From the NCBI GenBank assembly GCA_024529925.1, contig JAFEUB010000060.1, positions 1,034,501-1,098,500 of the forward strand: a DNA stretch of 64,000 nucleotides, written 5' to 3'. Of this stretch, positions 44,385 through 55,879 are shown in pieces. A model generated the notes under the pieces. That model was not told the origin of the DNA and searched no databases. It was given only the letters and a program-made list of their open reading frames with translations. This DNA is from Ophthalmolycus amberensis. Its lineage: Eukaryota > Chordata > Actinopteri > Perciformes > Zoarcidae. The position numbers and the translations under genes were made by a program. Each line of letters opens with the position of its first letter. The stretch's first letter is position 1.

Positions 44385-45799
44385 CAGTGGCGGCTGGTGG
44401 ATTTTTTTTTGGGTAGGGCCATCCAATCAATTTCAGCAAATAGTATAATTCAATGCAAAAAAAAAAAAAGGTATCAAAAACGCATTAGTACTTTGCAGTT
44501 ACATTGTTATCATTTATTCCAACACTGACATAATAAGGACATCTTATTCATACAATTCAGGATATTAATATATATATATATATCATATAATAATAATATT
44601 CAGTATAATATGATATATAAATACCATATAATCATAAATATACAATATAAATATCATGAATATATTATAATAAAATATAAATATCATATATAGTCTAATA
44701 GAACAAGTATGTTTTAAGATGCCCCTATGAACCTTGTTTGTTGGAGAAACACCCAATCAGTGCGGTGAGGAAACCTGCATGTTTTTATGACAGTTATTTG
44801 TAAAGGAACTTTGCTCTTCTGAGTGGCAAATCTCTCAATGACCTTCTTATTGAAGTCAGGCATGTCCCTGACAAGTTCCTTCTCCATGGAGAGCATAGCC
44901 AGAGCATTAAAACGCTCTTGTACGTTACCGTAGCATCGAGTGGGTGGAAATGTCCGTCGTCTCGTCTGCTTGAATGGCGATAAAATCAGCGTTCTTCACT
45001 TCCTCCAGAATGTAATCCCTTACAACCGACAGCATGCAGTCCAACAGCTCATTTTGTACAGTCTTTGACGTCCCTTTAAAAACGCTGGCTGTCTCCAGGT
45101 GCTCCTCCAGCACACCGTCGAGGGACGCAACAAAATCCACCAGTCCCTTGAACACGCCAGGGTTGTCCGAGGAGTCAGTCTCGTCACGCCCACGCAAAGC
45201 CAACTCAAAAGCCCCACAAAACTTGACACAATCAATTATTTTTGATAAAATGTGCCAGTTTTTATCCACCTCCTCGTTGTGTTTCTTTACCGCAAGCCGG
45301 TGACCGTCGTCCAGCTGGGTAGCGAGAACACGCGAGATGAGAACTAGACACCGGCACTCCGGGAGAAAAAGACTTCCGGGAGGGCCATCTCATCACCCCG
45401 GAAGTCTTTTTTAGGGCGCTGATGAGCTAAATTGTAAGTCACTCATTTATTTCTTTAATCAGTGATTGGCTAAGCTGCTTATTTAGACCCGTCTTCCTTG
45501 GGCCAAATCGATCTGGCCCCAGCACGTGCATGCGCAGTAGAGATGTGCACGGGGACAGCTGAGAGGTGCACCAGCGGAGAGGACAAGCAGGGAAAAGCAT
45601 TTATTGTGCGCAGATATCCTATTTTACAAATATTACTGGGTATATTACATAGCTCAAAAACACAAATATTGACAATTTGTATAATTTATTGATATTATTT
45701 TTTTAAATTAATAATATTATACTTTTTTTTCTTTTCTTTTTTGTGGCTCAATGTGGGTGGGGCCAGGCCCCGTGGCCCTCTATTGGCCGGCCGCCACTG
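44385..45799 (-). mobile_element. hAT transposon, internally deleted (ZMYM1-like/DUF4371 transposase)
   Basis: The ends are CAGTGGCGGCTGG and CCGGCCGCCACTG (12 of 13 matching as inverted repeats). The exact 8-bp duplication GATGGCAG lies at 44377-44384 and 45800-45807. The minus strand encodes two transposase pieces: 45269-44925 (GRDETDSSDNPG, VFKGTSKTVQNELL, IQADETTD) and the dimerisation end 44896-44800 (MLSMEKELVRDMPDFNKK). The middle of the gene is absent. Confidence 0.92.
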
Positions 45800-45807
45800 G
45801 ATGGCAG

Positions 45808-46340
45808 TATACGTGTATTTAAACAGAGATTATATTCACCTGTGTCTTTGTTAATTATCTAGGTTATTGATGCAGATGTATTTAATGCTGATCATTTCAT
45901 CTGATATTCGTCGTTAAGCAAAGAAAGATCAAAATCATTTTATTCTTACAAACATGATTAAATATTAGTTCATACTTTACTTTGAAAACCATCACGTTAA
46001 AACATTAAACTTGTGTTCTTCTATTGAAACTTTAAAATTCTCCAATATCATGTTTCCACGTTACATAACGACAGCAGAGGTCTGATTGACTGATTATCAC
46101 TGGTAGCATCGTATGTTAGAGTTTAAAGTGTTTCTATCAAACACACATCATCAATTCTTTGAAGTCTTGTTGCTTAAAATGACTGAATGAAAATATCAGA
46201 GAGGGAAGTTCAGGCTGATGGTTTTCAAAGTAAAATATACCAAAAATTTCAATTGGATTTCGTTAAAATTTCACAATAAACTTACAATTTACAGAAACTC
46301 TTGACTTGTATGGAGACATTTTATGATGTTGCTTGCTATA

Positions 46341-46436
<96 letters not shown>

Positions 46437-46745
46437 TATACATATACATACACACACGTCTATTTTTCCCCTTGCATTTACATTTTATCTTTATTTTAAT
46501 CTAGTTGTGTCTATTTCTATCTTCTTGTAATTTGTTGTAGGAACCGTGTGAAACATTGAGAGCAAGTTAAAACCACAGATTAATTTCATGTGTTCACTTA
46601 ATATTTGTCTTATTTTGATAATCAGGCAGGAAGTTCAGTTGAACAGACAGGAAGTTAAAGCAGCTCTGTAGACTCAGGTTTTACTTTTCAGTTTTACTGA
46701 ATGTTAACCTCATTATTCTGCTCTACTTTCACCCTTTATTTCCCG
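45808..46745. other. Duplicon flank, (TA)n tract and 3' UTR of TRIM copy D
   Basis: The stretch 45910-46070 matches inverted 8930-9110. A (TA)n tract of about 90 bp lies at 46340-46427, followed by a CA-rich stretch. The 3' UTR-like sequence of D begins near 46745. Confidence 0.7.
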
Positions 46746-48131
46746 TTACTGTTTGCTGCTGCAAATATCTGACACACAGACCTTCAGTGGTGATATCTTC
46801 AGTTCATCTTTAGTGTTAATGATTGGAAACATCCTCTCAGTGAAAGTGTGTGTGAAGGTGTGTATGTGTGTGTTGGTGTCAGGATCAGAGAACGACAGCT
46901 TTCCTCTGTTCCAGTCCAGATTCAGTCCGATCCTCTGGAGCTTCTTCTGCACAAAGAGCACTGTGAGTGGAGCTGATGGTGATAATGCTAAGTATTTATC
47001 TTGATAGAACTGTATTGTCCATAATCCAGACTGTATTTGTCCCTTCCTCTGGACAGACTCTGCTAACACACCCAGTAACCAGACTGTACTGTCTCCTACC
47101 TCGACATCCCAGCTGTGAGTCCCTGAGTTAAATCCCTCAGAGCCCAGAACAGCGCAGTATTTATCAAACCTCTCTGGATTATCAGGAACCTGCTGTTCCT
47201 CTCCTCGTCTCACACTGGTCAGATCTTCAGACAGGATGAGTCCTGGATCAGCAGTGTTTGGGTCCAGAATCACAGGAGTGTAGGAGACCATGTCCTTCAT
47301 CTTGTTCCAGATGTTGAAGGCCAGGTTGCCCAGGTGTTTGGCCTCGTCTATCAGAGCTCCTGAGAGCAGCTGTGGATCCTCCAGCAGGGGGCGCTGCTGG
47401 ACTCTTTCCACTGCAGCCTTGTAGTTGTTGAGGAATGAGACGTCTTCAGCTCTCAGCTCGTCCTCTGTGGCTCTGACTGTGTCTGAAAGAGCTGCTATCT
47501 CTCTGCTCAGAGCCTCCATCTTCTCCTTCATCATCTGACTCTTCTGCTCCTCTTCCTCCCTCAGTGCAGCCATCCTGGCCTCCTCTTCCTCCTCTAGAAA
47601 CTGGTGAAGCTTCTTAAACTGCTCCTTAATCTGCATCTCTGTGCGTCGGGCCTGGACCTTCATGTGTTCTGCTGTTTGATCAGACTTCACTTTAACTTCT
47701 TCATAAACCTTTAACTTCTCCTTTAAGGGCTCCAGAGTTCCCTGAAAGTTCTTCTTGTGTTGTGGAGCAGCTTCATCGATGGGTCTGAATCTGTGGTTGC
47801 TGTGTTTTTCTGAATCTCTGCAGACGAGACACACTGGCTGCTGATGGTCCAGACAGAAGAGTTTGAGTTTCTCAGAGTGCAGACAGCAGAGAGGCTCTGA
47901 AGCTCTCTGATCTCTCTCCAGTAAGAAGGACTAACACAGGTTCTTTAACACCAGGTTACAAGATGGATCCTTTGAAGATCTTGTCTTACAAACTGGACAC
48001 TCCTGAGTTGGTTTCTCTCTCCACCAGCTCTTCAGACAGTCTTTACAGAAGCTGTGGCTACATGACAGAACAACAGGATCTCTAAAGACTTCATGGCAGA
48101 CCAGACAGCAGAGATCCTCCTCTGAAGACAT
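46746..48131 (-). pseudogene. TRIM35/A33-like gene with one nonsense codon (copy D)
   Basis: The ATG at 48131 is followed by a RING (three residues shorter at the N terminus than in B). An in-frame TAG at 47933-47931 then replaces the conserved Glu after KNLC. The same frame stays open from there to 46746 through B-box, coiled coil and SPRY. The C terminus ends VCVSDICSSKQ instead of VCVSKQQV, because a deletion fused coding sequence to the 3' UTR. As assembled, the product would be a RING-only peptide of 66 residues. An allele without the stop could be functional. Confidence 0.88.
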
Positions 48132-48147
48132 TTTGTCTCCGAGTGAA

Positions 48148-48490
48148 GCTGAAAACACAGCAGACAGCACGTTAAAACAGGAAGTCAGTAGTTTCCCTGC
48201 TGCATAAAGTTCCCTCAGTTACTTTCACTTTGAGTTTAAATTATTATTTTTCCATCAGCAGCAGGTAGAAGTACTTCAGTAGATTAGTACTCTAGTACTT
48301 GTACCTGTAACTGTCCTCAGTTGAAGTCACAGCTTTGTAATGAAGGTAAATCTTACCGTCTGTCTGTCGGTGAGTCTCTTCTCACTGAGAACTGAACAGG
48401 AACAAACTGTTTCCCGTTTGTCTCAGATGATGTCATGTAAGGGGCGGAGCTCTGTCAGACCTCTGATGGTGTGTCACCTTAAAAGGGAAC
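48148..48490 (-). promoter_or_regulatory. Type-1 5' region of TRIM copy D
   Basis: The non-coding exon ends at 48357 before GGTAAGATT. The acceptor precedes 48148. The GC box and a TGACATCA motif are retained. Confidence 0.6.
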
Positions 48491-48547
48491 AGATGATAAA
48501 TATGATGAATAAGCAGAACTGAAAGTCACTGGTGGGCCGTCAGGGCC

Positions 48548-49900
48548 TGCAAAGCCTTCTCTGCTGGCCTAAACAGAATCACAAAGTTATAGCTATTTTA
48601 TAATTTTTCATAAATACACTACATGTATTATAATTGATCAAAATATTTTTCCCATTATCTTATTTTCTCATTGCACAGCTACTGTCTTCCTCAGTTGCTC
48701 TGCTTCCAGTGCAGCTTGTTTTAAGTAGAGCTTTTATCCAATCAGATCTCACCTCTGTGTCTCTAGGTAAGAAGAGAGGCCTCAGGCCTGCAGACTCACA
48801 AGTGCATCCTGTCACGGGAGTTCACCGGTAGGACCCAAACGCAAGACCACAGGAGACAGAAGTTAATGGAAACAGGTTTTATTTAGCCTGACTAAGACAG
48901 GAAGGTGTGGAGCCCGTGGTCCGACACCCGAGTGGCAGATCGACGGTGTGAGGCCCGTGGCTCGACACCGGAGGGCTGGTAGCTTGACGGCGTGAAGTCC
49001 CGTGGCTCGATACCAGAGAGTAGGCAGATCGACGGTGTGAGTCCCGTGGCTCGACACCAGAGGGCTGGCAGCTTGACGGCGTGTGTAGTCCGTGTAACAC
49101 AAGGAGGGCAGAGCGGCGGAGTGTAATCCGTAGAACACAAGGAGGGCAGAGCGGCGGAGTGTAATCCGTAGAACACAAGGAGGGCAGAGGATGCCACGGG
49201 GTTGAAGCGGGTGAAAGACGGTACGACCTGACAACCCCAGACTGCAGGACCAGAGTTTATATAGTGACATGGGAATCATTAGTGGGACCTGAGTCTGGTG
49301 TGTCAGGCTGCAAGAGGTGATCGGCTGGAGTGTCCTCAGCTGTGCACAATCAAGGGTGTGGCCATGGGAGGTGTCTGGAGGCAGAGGACAAACACAGAGC
49401 ACATGGCACACAATAACAAACAGGGGAATGACAGGACACATGAGGAGAGGAGATCAGGGGAAACACACAACGGGTCAGACAGGGATCCTGGATCCTGACA
49501 CATCCATGTGCAGTTTAAGTGAATGGGGACGATATTGTTGATTGTCATAGTCTTCAACCAATCAGATCTTTAGTTTGACATGTTGGGCGTATTCTTTGAC
49601 GCGTCAGCACCTGCTAGCTGGACCAGCCATACGTGATTGGTCAGTGGGCTATCGTGACATGTTGGGCGGTGACAATCCCAATATCTGCTACCTCTGTCGA
49701 GCGGACATTTTCAGCCCTCAAATGCATCAAAACATATTCCAGAAATACAACTGGGGAGGGTCGACTGTCATCACTGGCATCCATGGCAAACGAGAAGGAT
49801 CTCTTACTGGAACTGAAACGCACGGATGTTCTGTACAACCGTGTTATTGAACTCTTTGTAAACAAAGAAAGGAGGATGGACTTTGTCTTGAAGTGAACAG
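48548..49900 (+). mobile_element. hAT fragment interrupted by a gypsy solo LTR
   Basis: The left edge CACTGGTGGGCCGTCAGGG looks like a hAT end. On the right, 49685-49896 encodes a hAT dimerisation end (TSVERTFSALKCIKTYSRN, LLLELKRTDVLYNRVIE). No matching right terminal repeat was found. The LTR at 48810-49500 splits it. Confidence 0.65.
48810..49500 (-). mobile_element. Ty3/gypsy-type solo LTR with internal minisatellite
   Basis: This 691-bp LTR has palindromic ends (TGTCACGGG ... GGATCCTGACA) and an exact 5-bp duplication CATCC (48805-48809 and 49501-49505). On the minus strand TATATAAA is at about 49260 and AAATAAAA near 48880, the order expected for an LTR on this strand. Inside are about four ~60-bp units (CCCGTGGCTCGACACC core) and three ~37-bp units (CCGTAGAACACAAGGAGGGC). 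Confidence 0.92.
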
Positions 49901-50239
49901 CAGCTTTGGTAAGTGAACTGCATTTGTTTTTACATCTGCAGTAACGTTACTACTGTGTTAATTTGTCTATCGGGTCATTGTTATGATATGGTTAATATTG
50001 GTCCCTCTGATGTGAATATTTGAATGGCCCGTGCTCTTGTGTGTGGCAGAATGCGTGTTTTAGCGCCACAGTGTTGCTGGATTGATTTGTCATGCTTTGT
50101 TGTCATGTAAATAAATGTTACTGGTTCATGTGAGTTTGTTCTTGTCATTGAGTTAATTACATTGATTTTGACTATATGCATTGTCCGTTAATGACGAAGC
50201 ATCCCGTCATGCGTGTATTCATGTATATGCATTCTGCAG

Positions 50240-52790
50240 TTAGTGTATTTGGTAGGTAGAATGGGCCCACTGGACAACATACATACAGAATAAGTAACAC
50301 TCAGGTGTCAACCGGACCATTACCTGGATCAGGCTGTTTTGCTGGGCATGATGAACACAGGACTTGATTTCCCAGGACAGAGCAGCAACAAGAGCAGGTG
50401 AAAGGTAAGATGGGGTCTGACTCGGAACCAGAGTTGTTGAGGATTTGTGGTTTGTGAATCTGAATCTAAGAACAAGGACCGCCTGGCTTGGCTTGAGTTC
50501 AGACGTTTGGCGGTCTGGATGTAAGACAGGTTTTTGTGGTCTGTCCACATGATGAAGTACAGAGCCTTCCAGCTGGTGACCCCATTCGTCAAGGGCCAGC
50601 TTAACAGATAGGAGTTCACAGTTGCCGATTTGGTAATTATTTTCTGTAGGCGAGAGCTTGTAGGAAAGGAATGCGCATGGGTGGAGCATATGATCACATG
50701 GGGAACGTTGGGAAACAATAGCACCTACCCCATTGTCGGAGGCATCTACCTCCACAATGAACTGGAGTTAATAGTGACCATAACCCTAACCCTAACCCTT
50801 TTAGTTTCTGGAAAGCTGACCTGGCCCCAGGGGTCCATTGGAATGGAGTGGGGGTGTTAAGAGCAGTGAGGGGTGCTGGCACACGGTGTAGGTGCGACTG
50901 AAACCCCTATAAAAGTTGGCAAACCGCAGGAAACAATGTACCTGCCAATCTGTGACTGCCTTAACCTTTGAAGGATCCATAAGCATCTGTCCCTGTGCAG
51001 TGATATAACCCAGAAAATACACAGAGGAAACATGGCACTCACATTTTTCAGCTTTGACAAAAAGCTTACTCTCAAGAACATGTTTCTGGTGAGTCTCAGG
51101 GTCCTTAGAAATTATCAAAATATCATCCAGATAGACTAAAACAAAGCGTACAATCCCATCCCTCTACACATACTTGAACAGGTTCCGAAAAACAGCAGCG
51201 GCGTTAGTCAGACCAAAAGGCATTACTAAATACTCATCGTGGCCCAGTGGTGTGTTGAACACTGTTTTCCACTCGTCTTCCTCCCTTATGAGGATAAGGT
51301 GGTAGGCATTTTGGAGGTTGAGTTTGGTAAACACTGTGGCACAATGGAGAGGGGAAAATGCAGAACTGATGGGCGACAAGGGATACTTGTTTTTCACAGT
51401 GGTGTTGTTCAGTCCACGGAAGTCTATACATGGTCTCAGTGACCATTCCAAAACCAGCATCCACCAGAGATGAAGGTCTTAAAATACTTGCAGCCAGGGT
51501 GTCCTAAATGTAATTTTCTATCATACTCAGGAGGTTAAACAACCGGCTGCTGGGAAGATGAGTCCCAGGCTGCAGGCATGGTGTTTACTGAAGACAGGAG
51601 CAAGGTTGTGGTACACAGGAGGAACTACAGAGAGGTGCAGAGGTTCAGAGATGGACTGCGTCATGGAAAAACCAGAGGACAGAGCAGAATGTAGACAGTT
51701 AGCATGGCAAAAGAAATTCAAGGTATAACTTTCCAAAGGACTAGTCTATCTGTGGGTTGTGCAGCTTTACCCAAGGATGACCGAGAACAAGGGGGAAAGG
51801 GCCGTCAATAATGTGTCAACTGATCTTTTTCTGGTCATTACCTAAGAGGCGTGGAGTTAAAGGAACAATGTTTTTACCAAACCTGTGCAAAGACCTGTCT
51901 GTTGAGAGCATTGACCTTTCGAGGAGAATCTAAAGGAACAGCGTCAGGGTTCAATTGGGTTACTGTCTCTTGATCTGAAAAACTCTCATCTGCGCTTGCG
52001 CCTATAAGAGCAAGGGAGGGTAATGGACTGACTTTGCCACACAAGGATATCATTTAACAAAGATCGGAGGGGAGATGGGCAGGTTATGTGACTCAGCAGT
52101 ATATCTCCCACTACTGCCGAGCCTCCCCTTTTTCCGGGCGTAATGGAGGGGACAAAATGGCCGGCCTGACCACTCTACAAACAGCTCTTGGAGAGAGACG
52201 GGCCCGGCTGAGCTGCATAGGTTCCAGGTCTAAAAAACCCTTGGGGGCGGGGGGGCAGTCGGGGGGGAAGAGCAAGGCACAACTGCAGGTGTAGTTGTGG
52301 GCAATGTATCTTTACCAGCCCTGTCCCTCTGATGCTCAAGAAGGCTGTTGTCAATATGGATAGCAAGAGATATAAGATCATCAAGGGCACTTGATGGATT
52401 CAGACAGGGCATTCAGAAAAGCTGCCTTGCACAGATGAGATGACCAAAGACTTAATTTCTTCCTTGAAACATGAATAGGAAAAACGGAAGGGCTGTTTTT
52501 CCAGGACAGAGCAGCTCAGCGGAGGCAGACAATCAGGTCGGAGATTTTAACCCAATCACTGGCATACGTACGGGATTGTTGCTCGAATACTAGCCAACAC
52601 TGAACCAGAAATGCTCTGCAGGCTCTGAGGTCACCATCATATGACACAGGGGTAGCAACAAAGGAATCACAGGAAGGAGGAGAGGGGCTGGTGGATCGCT
52701 TCACTGGACTAATGGCTGGTTGTAGACTCTGGACAATGAATTGGCTCTGTAGGTTAAACAAGGTCTGCGACATCTCCGGTACTTGAGTTA
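50240..52790 (-). mobile_element. Decayed Ty3/gypsy gag-pol
   Basis: Minus-strand pieces in order are as follows. Gag lies at 52773-52516 (YDGDLRACRAFLVQC, FEQQSRTYASDW). Degraded Pro/basic sequence lies at 52400-52170. Reverse transcriptase lies at 51460-51100 (LRPCIDFRGLNN, VMPFGLTNAAAVF, YLDDILIIS). RNase H lies at 50755-50330 (MEVDASDNGVGAIVSQR, NCELLSVKLALDEWGHQLEG). Many stops and shifts are present. The left end at about 52930 joins TRIM-duplicon sequence. No LTR pair or integrase was recognised. Confidence 0.9.
50777..50801. repeat. Short telomere-like (CCCTAA)n
   Basis: ATAACCCTAACCCTAACCC, about three units, lies inside the gypsy pol remnant between RT and RNase H. Confidence 0.85.
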
Positions 52791-52929
52791 GCAGGGTCCT
52801 GAGGACTTGGTCATGTTGTCCGAGCAGGGCGCCTTGACCAGTCTGTTGACTGTGTCTGCTTGGTCCATAACTGGCCAGATCGTGCTGTTACGAGGGCTGC
52901 AGAACAGGTGAACCAAAGAGCAAACACCA

Positions 52930-53740
52930 TAACTGTAAAAACCTCCACCTACTTCATGTATATAATTGACAACATTACCCATTCAATATTTATTCCACCA
53001 CTCTTTGCATTCTTCTTTTTTAAACATTTATTCAAACAACTTCCAAGTCTCAAACAACATCGAGTTTTATAAACCTAGTTCGGGAACAAGGACCACACCC
53101 CGAACATATCTCATTTCCTCTGCACAAGGTATTTAAGCACAACTGACCCATTGACTTCCTCTTTACTCAGCTTCAACATCCCTCCCCCCAACCACTTTTT
53201 CTTTCTATATTTCTTCCTTCCTCTTTCTCTCTCTCTCACTTGATTACAGGAACGGCGGACTCCGCATAATCAGAGCTTTCGAAAAGACAGCCCCCACTCA
53301 AGAGTCTTTACTCCCCCAGTTCTCCTCCATCCATCATTCCAGGACCCTCTTTACAATCCTTGTTCCTTTAGCCTACACCCTTTCCTTCCTTACCCAACAT
53401 CCTTTCATCCCTTACCCTCATCCCTTCATCCCTTTGATACTTACCCTCATCCCTTCGATACTTACCCTTCATCCGTTCATTTCATGATGCTCATCCCATC
53501 ATCCCTTCATCCCTTACCCTCATCCCTTCATCCCTTACCCTACATCCCTTCATCCCTTACCCTTCATCCCTTCATTTCACGACGCTCATCCCATCATCCC
53601 ATACCCTACATCCCTTCAATACTTACCCTTCATCTCTTCATTTCATGACCCTCATCCCTTCATCCCTGACCCTACATCCCTTCATCCTACAACCCTCATC
53701 AAACAAATATCGTCAATTCTTTGAAGTCTTGTCACTTAAA
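52930..53740. other. TRIM duplicon flank and CCCTTCATCC minisatellite
   Basis: The stretch 52935-53060 matches 35365-35480. A pyrimidine-rich minisatellite (CATCCCTTCATCCCTTACCCT) lies at 53385-53700, the inverted relative of 4780-5075. No gene was seen. Confidence 0.7.
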
Positions 53741-54039
53741 ATGATCGACTGAAAATGTGTCCGCTTGATTTTTGTCTTATTTTGACGAACAAGCAGGAAG
53801 TTCAGTTGAACATACAGGAAGTTAAAGCAGCTCTGAAGACTTAGGTTTTACTTTTCAGTTTCACTGAATGTTAACCCTCAATCATCTGACAGACAAACAG
53901 AGATCAATACAGAGATCAATACAGTTTAAAGTTTAGTTTCTCATGCATGCACACAATCTACATAAATAGATGGACTCATATTGACTTTTAAGAAGTGAAG
54001 AGTTGTTTACTAATCACCACCTTCAGACTAAAGTCTCTA

Positions 54040-55425
54040 TCAGACCTGTTGTTTTGTCACACAGACCTTCCGTGGTGATATTTTCACTTTATCCCGAGTG
54101 TGAATGAATGGAAACATCCTCTCAGTGAAAGTTTGTTTGAAGGTGTGTATGTGTGTAATAGTATCAGGATCAGAGAACGACAGCTTTCCTCTGTGCCAGT
54201 CCAGATTCACTCTGATCCTCTGGAGCTTCTTCTGCACTACGAGATCAGTGTCTGGAGCTGATGGTGACCATGCTGAGTATTCAAATCCATCGAACAATAT
54301 CCCCCATATACCAGACCGTATGAGTCCCTTCCTCTGGACAGACTCTGCTAACACACCCAGTAACCAGTCTGTACTGTCTCCTACCTCGACATCCCAGCTG
54401 TGAGTCCCTGAGTTAAATCCCTCAGAGCCCAGAACAGAGAAGTATTCATCAAACCTCTCTGGATTATCAGGAAGCTGCTGTTCCTCTTCTGGTCTCACAC
54501 TGGTCAGATCTTCAGACAGGATGAGTTCTGGATGAGCAGTGTTTGGGTCCAGAATCAGAGGAGTGTAGGAGACCATGTCCTTCATCTTGTTCCAGATGTT
54601 GAAGGCCAGGTTGCCCAGGTGTTTGGCCTCGTCTATCAGAGCTCCTGAGAGCAGCTGTGGATCCTCCAGCAGGGGGCGCTGCTGGACTCTTTCCACTGCA
54701 GCCTTGTAGTTGTTCAGGAATGAGACGTCTTCAGCTCTCAGCTCGTCCTCTGTGGCTCTGACTGTGTCTGAAAGAGCTGCTATCTCTCTGCTCAGAGCCT
54801 CCATCTTCTCCTTCATCATCTGACTCTTCTGCTCCTCTTCCTCCCTGAGTGCAGCCATCCTGGCCTCCTCTTCCTTCTCTAGAAACTGGTGAAGCTTCTT
54901 AAACTGCTCCTTAATCTGCCTCTCTGTGTATCGGGCCTGGACCTTCATGTGTTCTGCTGTTTGATCAGACTTCACTTTAACTTCTTCATAAACCTTTAAC
55001 TTCTCCTTTAAGGGCTCCAGAGTTTCCTGAAGGTTCTTCTTGTGTTGTCGAGCAGCTTCATCGATGGGTCTGAATCTGTGGTCGCTGTGTTTCTCTGAAT
55101 CTCTGCAGACGACACACACTGGCTGCTGATGGTCCAGACAGAAGAGTTTGAGTTTCTCAGAGTGCAGACTGCAGAGAGGCTCTGAAGCTCTCTGATCTCT
55201 CTCCAGTAAGAAGGACTCACACAGGTTCTTTAACACCAGACTAACCGGTGGATCTGACGTTGAAGATCTTGTCTTACAAACTGGACACTCCTGAGTTGGT
55301 TTCTCTCTCCACCAGCTCTTCAGACAGTCTTTACAGAAGCTGTGGCTACATGACAGAACAACAGGATCTCTAAACACTTCATGACAGACCGGACAGCAGA
55401 GATCCTCCTCTGATCTGGAAGCCAT
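54040..55425 (-). CDS. TRIM35/A33-like E3 ubiquitin ligase (copy E, intact)
   Basis: The product has 461 residues. RING (SEEDLCCPVC... to C50), B-box2 (EKHSDH), coiled coil and PRY/SPRY are all present. The SPRY differs from B and C mainly around LLGVLAESVQRKGLIRSG and FDGFEYSAWSPSAP. The frame is open upstream to 55596 because the usual TAA before the ATG is AAA here. I chose the ATG at 55425 because 55443-55518 fits a spliced 5' intron shared with copy C. An unspliced transcript would add 57 residues. Confidence 0.9.
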   Translation of the reverse strand: MASRSEEDLCCPVCHEVFRDPVVLSCSHSFCKDCLKSWWREKPTQECPVCKTRSSTSDPPVSLVLKNLCESFLLERDQRASEPLCSLHSEKLKLFCLDHQQPVCVVCRDSEKHSDHRFRPIDEAARQHKKNLQETLEPLKEKLKVYEEVKVKSDQTAEHMKVQARYTERQIKEQFKKLHQFLEKEEEARMAALREEEEQKSQMMKEKMEALSREIAALSDTVRATEDELRAEDVSFLNNYKAAVERVQQRPLLEDPQLLSGALIDEAKHLGNLAFNIWNKMKDMVSYTPLILDPNTAHPELILSEDLTSVRPEEEQQLPDNPERFDEYFSVLGSEGFNSGTHSWDVEVGDSTDWLLGVLAESVQRKGLIRSGIWGILFDGFEYSAWSPSAPDTDLVVQKKLQRIRVNLDWHRGKLSFSDPDTITHIHTFKQTFTERMFPFIHTRDKVKISPRKVCVTKQQV

Positions 55426-55441
55426 TTTGTCTCTGAGTGAA

Positions 55442-55850
55442 GCTGAAAACACAGAAAGTACATCAGTCATGGCTCCCCTCCCTCCTCTACTAACTTCACT
55501 GTTTTTAGTCAAACTCACATTCAGTATGTGGAGCGTCAGCAGGTTGAAGCAGCAGTGTTGTAGTTTTCCTCTTTTCTCTCCTGGAGCTGAACTCACTCAG
55601 AGGAAGTTGTTAGTTTGGTCTGAAGGTGAAGCTGATCGTCTCTCTCTCAGTCTGTGTGTCTCTTTAGTGAGGAAGAATCACAAACTGTTTGCCTCAGGTG
55701 AGTCAGGTGAGGGGTGGAGCTTTGTCACTCCTCTTCTGATAAACGCTTTTCCTGTAACACAGGGGTGTGTTTCACTCCACAAACACCTACCACACCTCTA
55801 CAGCTCACTGCTTAACAGGTTTTACCTCATTTTATCTGCTTCAGGAACAT
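55442..55850 (-). promoter_or_regulatory. Type-2 5' region of TRIM copy E
   Basis: The non-coding exon ends at 55519 before GTGAGTTTGAC. A 76-nt intron follows, and the coding exon starts at 55442. The upstream sequence matches 5228-5640 and 37346-37730. Confidence 0.65.
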
Positions 55851-55879
55851 TTTCACCTTCATGGACCTTTACAGTTTAC

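Noticed and set aside
46263..46530. ORFs of IYIYIY and THTH type
   Set aside because: They are translations of (TA)n and (CA)n microsatellites. The same applies near 23266, 56643 and 63260.
48863..49441. A 192-residue ORF opposite the gypsy solo LTR
   Set aside because: It is a translation of the internal tandem repeats of the LTR.
55426..55596. N-terminal extension of TRIM copy E as the real start
   Set aside because: The extension runs through the putative 5' intron, and the equivalent frame in copies B and C has TAA just before the ATG.
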